From assembly GCA_022649055.1 (NCBI GenBank), contig JALCNL010000019.1:1-34849 (forward strand): DNA of 34,849 bases. The letters run 5' to 3'. The notes beneath the pieces are model-generated. The model did no database searches. It was not told the DNA's origin and worked only from the letters and a program-made list of their open reading frames with translations. Position numbers and translations under genes: made by a program. The DNA comes from Megasphaera sp. (GTDB lineage: Bacteria; Bacillota; Negativicutes; Veillonellales; Megasphaeraceae). Positions 31,577 through 34,849 of the stretch are shown here, one piece after another. Every line of letters starts with the position of its first letter. Position 1 is the first letter of the stretch.

Positions 31577-32599
31577 TTAAAACCGGCTAATATCCTGCAT
31601 CATTGCAAGTATAAACACAGTCGCTAAGATACACATACCCACCATTTGCACATAATATAACGCCTTTGCAGGTAAGCGGCGCCGAGTAATCCCTTCTAAT
31701 ATCAAAAGGATAATATACCCCCCATCAAGCATAGGGATAGGCAGTAAATTGATAATTCCTAAATTAATGCTTAAAAACGCAGTAAACATTAGTAAATTAA
31801 CAAAGCCTAAAGAAGCTACCTGTCCGGCTAATTGTGCAACCCCTATCGGGCCTGCAATATCCGCTTTTTCTGTTCCAGCCGCCATATGGTATAATCCAAC
31901 AATCATCATTTTACAAATTTGCCCCGTACGTTCTACCGACAATACGGCGGATTCAAAAAATCCATGATTTTGCGTTATAATGACCGGGACAACACCGATT
32001 ATAGGACGTTGTGTTTGGGCTTCTAATTTTGGAATCATTGTCAAATTTATATTTTCATTATTACGTTGTACTGTAACCGTCAGTACTTCCTGACTATGCT
32101 GGGCAACAGCCGCGGAAATATCATTCCATTTTTCAACCGGGATACCGCTGATAGCAACAATTCGATCACCTTTTTGAATACGAGCAGTCGAAGCAGCAGA
32201 ATCAGCCATCACAGAACCGACGATGGGTTCTGTAGAAACATCCTTGGTTCCAATTGTAAACATTAAGCCCCAAATAATAAAAATAGCCAGAATAAAGTTC
32301 ATAGCAGCTCCGGCCGCAATGACAAAAAGACGTGAAGAGACACCTTTGGATAAAAAAGATGTCTCGGTTAATTCTTCTTCTTCCGACATACCAGAAATGC
32401 GGTTAAATCCACCTAATGGGATAGCCCGTAAAGAATATAATGTGGGTCCGTACTGATAACTGTATATTTTGGGACCAAAACCGATAGCAAATTCATCAAC
32501 CTGCATCCCAGTTGCCTTGGCTGTCATAAAATGACCTAATTCATGAACAAAAACAATAATACTAAAGACGAAAACCGTCGCGGCAATCGTTACCAACAT
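31577..32599 (-). CDS. rseP: Site-2 intramembrane zinc metalloprotease RseP/RasP
   Basis: Cleaves membrane-anchored anti-sigma factors and leftover signal peptides within the membrane. From ATG 32599 (AGGGGGGAGG upstream; the frame is open to 32635 inside the dxr end) the protein has 340 residues. The first membrane helix contains H19-E-L-G-H23 with catalytic Glu20. One PDZ domain occupies about residues 115-205, and the C-terminal helices contain LLPIPMLDGGY with the third metal ligand Asp. The four-helix topology is typical. Confidence 0.95.
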   Translation of the reverse strand: MLVTIAATVFVFSIIVFVHELGHFMTAKATGMQVDEFAIGFGPKIYSYQYGPTLYSLRAIPLGGFNRISGMSEEEELTETSFLSKGVSSRLFVIAAGAAMNFILAIFIIWGLMFTIGTKDVSTEPIVGSVMADSAASTARIQKGDRIVAISGIPVEKWNDISAAVAQHSQEVLTVTVQRNNENINLTMIPKLEAQTQRPIIGVVPVIITQNHGFFESAVLSVERTGQICKMMIVGLYHMAAGTEKADIAGPIGVAQLAGQVASLGFVNLLMFTAFLSINLGIINLLPIPMLDGGYIILLILEGITRRRLPAKALYYVQMVGMCILATVFILAMMQDISRF

Positions 32600-32613
32600 A
32601 TGCGGCCTCCCCC

Positions 32614-33759
32614 CTAAATAAGCGAAACAGCGCAACGTCTAGACCAAGAATCGGCACTGCTGATGGAATCCAAAGTTATATCGTGGCATACAGTGTGTTT
32701 TTCCATCACGGCACGTACGATTTCAAAGATACGGGTAAAAGAAATCTTCTTATGCAAAAATGCATATACAGCTACTTCATTAGCACCATTCAACACACAT
32801 GGCATAGTACCGCCAATCATGCCAGCTTCATACGCCAGTGGGATAGCGGGAAATTTTTCATTATCCGGTGCATAAAAATCCAAACGGGCTAACGTGTTCC
32901 AATTGATTTTTTTGGCATTGCGGACAGGAAATCTATCAGGGTAGGTAAAAGCATATTGAATCGGCAGCCTCATATCCGGCATACCCAATTGTCCGATAAC
33001 CGAGCCATCAATAAATTGAATCATGGAATGAATAATACTTTGTGGCTGGACAACTACTTCAATCCTACTGAAAGGCATATGAAACAGCCAGTGAGCCTCA
33101 ATTACTTCCAACCCTTTATTAAACATTGTCGCTGAATCAATCGTTATTTTTCCACCCATATTCCATGTAGGATGATTTAAACATTGTTCTACCGTAATGT
33201 TGGGAAAGTCTTTTGCAGGAAGTTGAAAATGAGGACCTCCAGAGGCGGTTATCAAAAGTTTTTCTATTTCTTCTGTCTTTCGTCCGTGGAGACATTGAAA
33301 GATTGCACCGTGTTCACTGTCAACCGGTAAAATACGGACTCCCTGGCGAGCGGCTTCGCGCATGACTAATTCACCTGCAGCAACCAATGTTTCTTTATTG
33401 GCAAGGGCAATGTCTATACCGCGTTTAATTGCTGATAAGGTCGGTGCAATACCAGCGGCACCGACAAGAGAAGTTAAGATCATATCGGCATCCGTCTCTT
33501 CAATAAGATGCATTAATCCTTCTTTGCCCTGAAAAATGGTACATATATCACCTACTTCCGAACGCAAATGTTCAGAAGCCGTTTTATCAATCATACAGGC
33601 AAAGGCAGGCTTGTATTTTTTTATCTGCAAGGCAGCCGTGTACCAATTGGTGTTTGCTGCGACAGCAGTTAAAGAAAATAAATCAGGATGTGCATCGATA
33701 ACATCGACTGCTTGTGTTCCAATGGATCCTGTACTGCCTAATACTGCAATTTTTTTCAT
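32614..33759 (-). CDS. dxr: 1-deoxy-D-xylulose-5-phosphate reductoisomerase
   Basis: First committed step of the MEP pathway, NADPH-dependent. In the 381-residue protein the NADPH site GSTGSIGTQAVDVI is at the N-terminus. ALANKETLVAAGE, PVDSEHGAIFQCL (metal Asp and Glu), the ASGGP loop, the flexible-loop NHPTWNMG and KITIDSATMFNKGLEVIEAHWLF follow. The loop after ASGGP reads HFQLP where most homologues have FR. AGGAG lies 6 nt before the ATG. It is in the standard place between cdsA and rseP. Confidence 0.96.
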   Translation of the reverse strand: MKKIAVLGSTGSIGTQAVDVIDAHPDLFSLTAVAANTNWYTAALQIKKYKPAFACMIDKTASEHLRSEVGDICTIFQGKEGLMHLIEETDADMILTSLVGAAGIAPTLSAIKRGIDIALANKETLVAAGELVMREAARQGVRILPVDSEHGAIFQCLHGRKTEEIEKLLITASGGPHFQLPAKDFPNITVEQCLNHPTWNMGGKITIDSATMFNKGLEVIEAHWLFHMPFSRIEVVVQPQSIIHSMIQFIDGSVIGQLGMPDMRLPIQYAFTYPDRFPVRNAKKINWNTLARLDFYAPDNEKFPAIPLAYEAGMIGGTMPCVLNGANEVAVYAFLHKKISFTRIFEIVRAVMEKHTVCHDITLDSISSADSWSRRCAVSLI

Positions 33760-33788
33760 GATTCACTCCTAAGTAATTTTACATTGTA

Positions 33789-34619
33789 CTACCGCCCAAT
33801 GAGTAATACATACACATATACAGCGGGGGCTGCAAACAATAAACTATCGAAACGGTCTAATATCCCGCCATGTCCAGGAATAATATTTCCGGAATCTTTA
33901 ACATCGCATACTCGTTTGAGAATTGACTCTATTAAATCTCCTAATGGAGCCATAATAGCAATAATTATACCTATGACTAAGCCATGAAGAAGAGAAAATT
34001 TAAAAATCAATGAGAAAACAACTGCGGTTATAATTGTCCCAAGAATACCGCCGAAAAAACCTTCTACTGTTTTACTGGGACTGACAGCTGGACAGAGCTT
34101 TTTTTTACCTTTTAATTTGCCGACGGCAAAAGCAAATGTATCACTAGCCCAAGTAGAAAATACTAATAAAAAAACAATAAATTTTGACGGTTCAATCATT
34201 GCCGTTTGAAAGTACTGATTAAGAGAATCGCCAATCATGCTGTTGCGCAAGACCAACATAGATAAAAAACCACCGACAATGTAAATCAAACCGTATAAAG
34301 AGTAAGCACTATCCACCGGTTTTACAAATTCATGTCGTATAACAGTGCGCAATAAAATCCAAGACATCATAATCACACTGAGCAGCATGATTACTTTATT
34401 ATTTGTAAACCAATAAGCAAAAAATAAACATACAATCCAAATATGACCGGGGATAACAGTCAAATTTGCATCCATTTTTTTCATAAGCCGGACATATTCC
34501 TGCCAGCCAAGCATTGCAAGAATCGTCATCATGGCAAAAAACAACCAATTTCCTTCATAAATAACAAAAATCGTAAAAGCTGCACCTATAATACCTGTCG
34601 TTATTCTTTTAGACAACAT
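33789..34619 (-). CDS. cdsA: Phosphatidate cytidylyltransferase (CDP-diglyceride synthase)
   Basis: Makes CDP-diacylglycerol from phosphatidic acid and CTP in the membrane. The 276-residue protein has about seven or eight hydrophobic segments. The C-terminal family signature is complete: SKTVEGFFGGI, PLGDLIESILKR and a KDSGNIIPGHGGILDRFDS stretch containing the metal-binding Asp residues. AAGGTGG lies 10 nt before the ATG, 15 nt after the uppS stop. Confidence 0.96.
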   Translation of the reverse strand: MLSKRITTGIIGAAFTIFVIYEGNWLFFAMMTILAMLGWQEYVRLMKKMDANLTVIPGHIWIVCLFFAYWFTNNKVIMLLSVIMMSWILLRTVIRHEFVKPVDSAYSLYGLIYIVGGFLSMLVLRNSMIGDSLNQYFQTAMIEPSKFIVFLLVFSTWASDTFAFAVGKLKGKKKLCPAVSPSKTVEGFFGGILGTIITAVVFSLIFKFSLLHGLVIGIIIAIMAPLGDLIESILKRVCDVKDSGNIIPGHGGILDRFDSLLFAAPAVYVYVLLIGR

Positions 34620-34634
34620 AACTACGTTACCACC

Positions 34635-34847
34635 TTACTTCAATCCGCCAAACCGGCGATCCCGGCTTTGAAAAGATAAAATAGCTTCTATTAATGTTTC
34701 TTTAGTAAAATCCGGCCAGCATAATTCTGTAAACCAAAACTCAGCATATGCCATTTGCCATAATAAAAAATTGCTTACCCTTTTATCAGCACCGGGACGA
34801 ATAAGCAGATCTACATCATTATGAGGAGCTGTATACAGATATTTTCC
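34635..34847 (-). CDS. uppS: Isoprenyl (undecaprenyl) diphosphate synthase, C-terminal 70 residues
   Basis: The cis-prenyltransferase that builds the C55 carrier lipid for cell-wall synthesis. Only the 3' end is in the window. The fragment has [31 protein letters not shown] and CWPDF, and ends [10 protein letters not shown], a typical C-terminus. The metal-ligand Glu of the RTxGExR motif is replaced by Asp (RPGAD21KR in this fragment), and the Thr by Pro. It begins the uppS-cdsA-dxr-rseP-ispG-proS run as far as can be seen; frr and pyrH would be expected upstream. Confidence 0.93.
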   Translation of the reverse strand, partial: GKYLYTAPHNDVDLLIRPGADKRVSNFLLWQMAYAEFWFTELCWPDFTKETLIEAILSFQSRDRRFGGLK

Positions 34848-34849
34848 CA

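Overview
The window looks like a chromosomal segment of a low-to-medium GC, Gram-positive-related anaerobe. Gene order and protein character fit the Negativicutes (a Veillonella/Megasphaera/Dialister-like lineage) best. This placement is inferred from recognised families and synteny (coaBC-priA-def-fmt-DUF116-rsmB-rlmN-PP2C-prkC-rsgA-rpe; uppS-cdsA-dxr-rseP-ispG-proS; divergent yneA/lexA), not from a marker-gene comparison. No rRNA, tRNA, IS element or CRISPR array was seen.

Layout. Positions 1-6179 carry the end of coaBC, a SAM-I riboswitch with terminator controlling metK, then priA, def and fmt. Positions 6185-13537 carry a DUF116 membrane protein, two RNA methyltransferases (rsmB, rlmN), the PP2C/PASTA-kinase pair, rsgA and rpe in one tight plus-strand run. 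At 13629-16104 an FMN riboswitch precedes ribD-ribE-ribH, with no ribBA. Positions 16105-16738 form the only long non-coding stretch. It holds a good sigma-A promoter immediately followed by a 117-nt extended imperfect hairpin and a T-rich tail, upstream of a lactate permease gene. At 18760-18329 there is a small acidic protein on the minus strand. Positions 18909-24206 hold hslO and four purine-thioether salvage genes. Positions 24370-27076 hold a lone tyrosine recombinase and an SOS module (yneA-like gene divergent from lexA with three LexA boxes), then a tandem-SHOCT protein. From 28495 to 34849 everything is on the minus strand: an unknown helical-repeat protein, then proS, ispG, rseP, dxr, cdsA and the 3' end of uppS, i.e. 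isoprenoid and cell-envelope lipid synthesis in the usual order.

The most interesting content is the SAM-by-product operon at 19796-24206. It encodes an MTA/SAH deaminase-type amidohydrolase, an MTAP-family phosphorylase whose base-recognition Asp residues are replaced by Asn and Ala (a 6-oxopurine signature), an archaeal/Thermotoga-type AhcY with Lys at the position where ordinary SAH hydrolases carry Glu/Gln near adenine, and MTR-1-P isomerase. Together they suggest a 'deaminate first' route: MTA and SAH become methylthioinosine and S-inosylhomocysteine before cleavage. Other leads are the promoter-hairpin element before the lactate permease (a candidate sRNA or leader RNA), a pair of LexA-like boxes beside the unknown repeat protein, and the missing ribBA.
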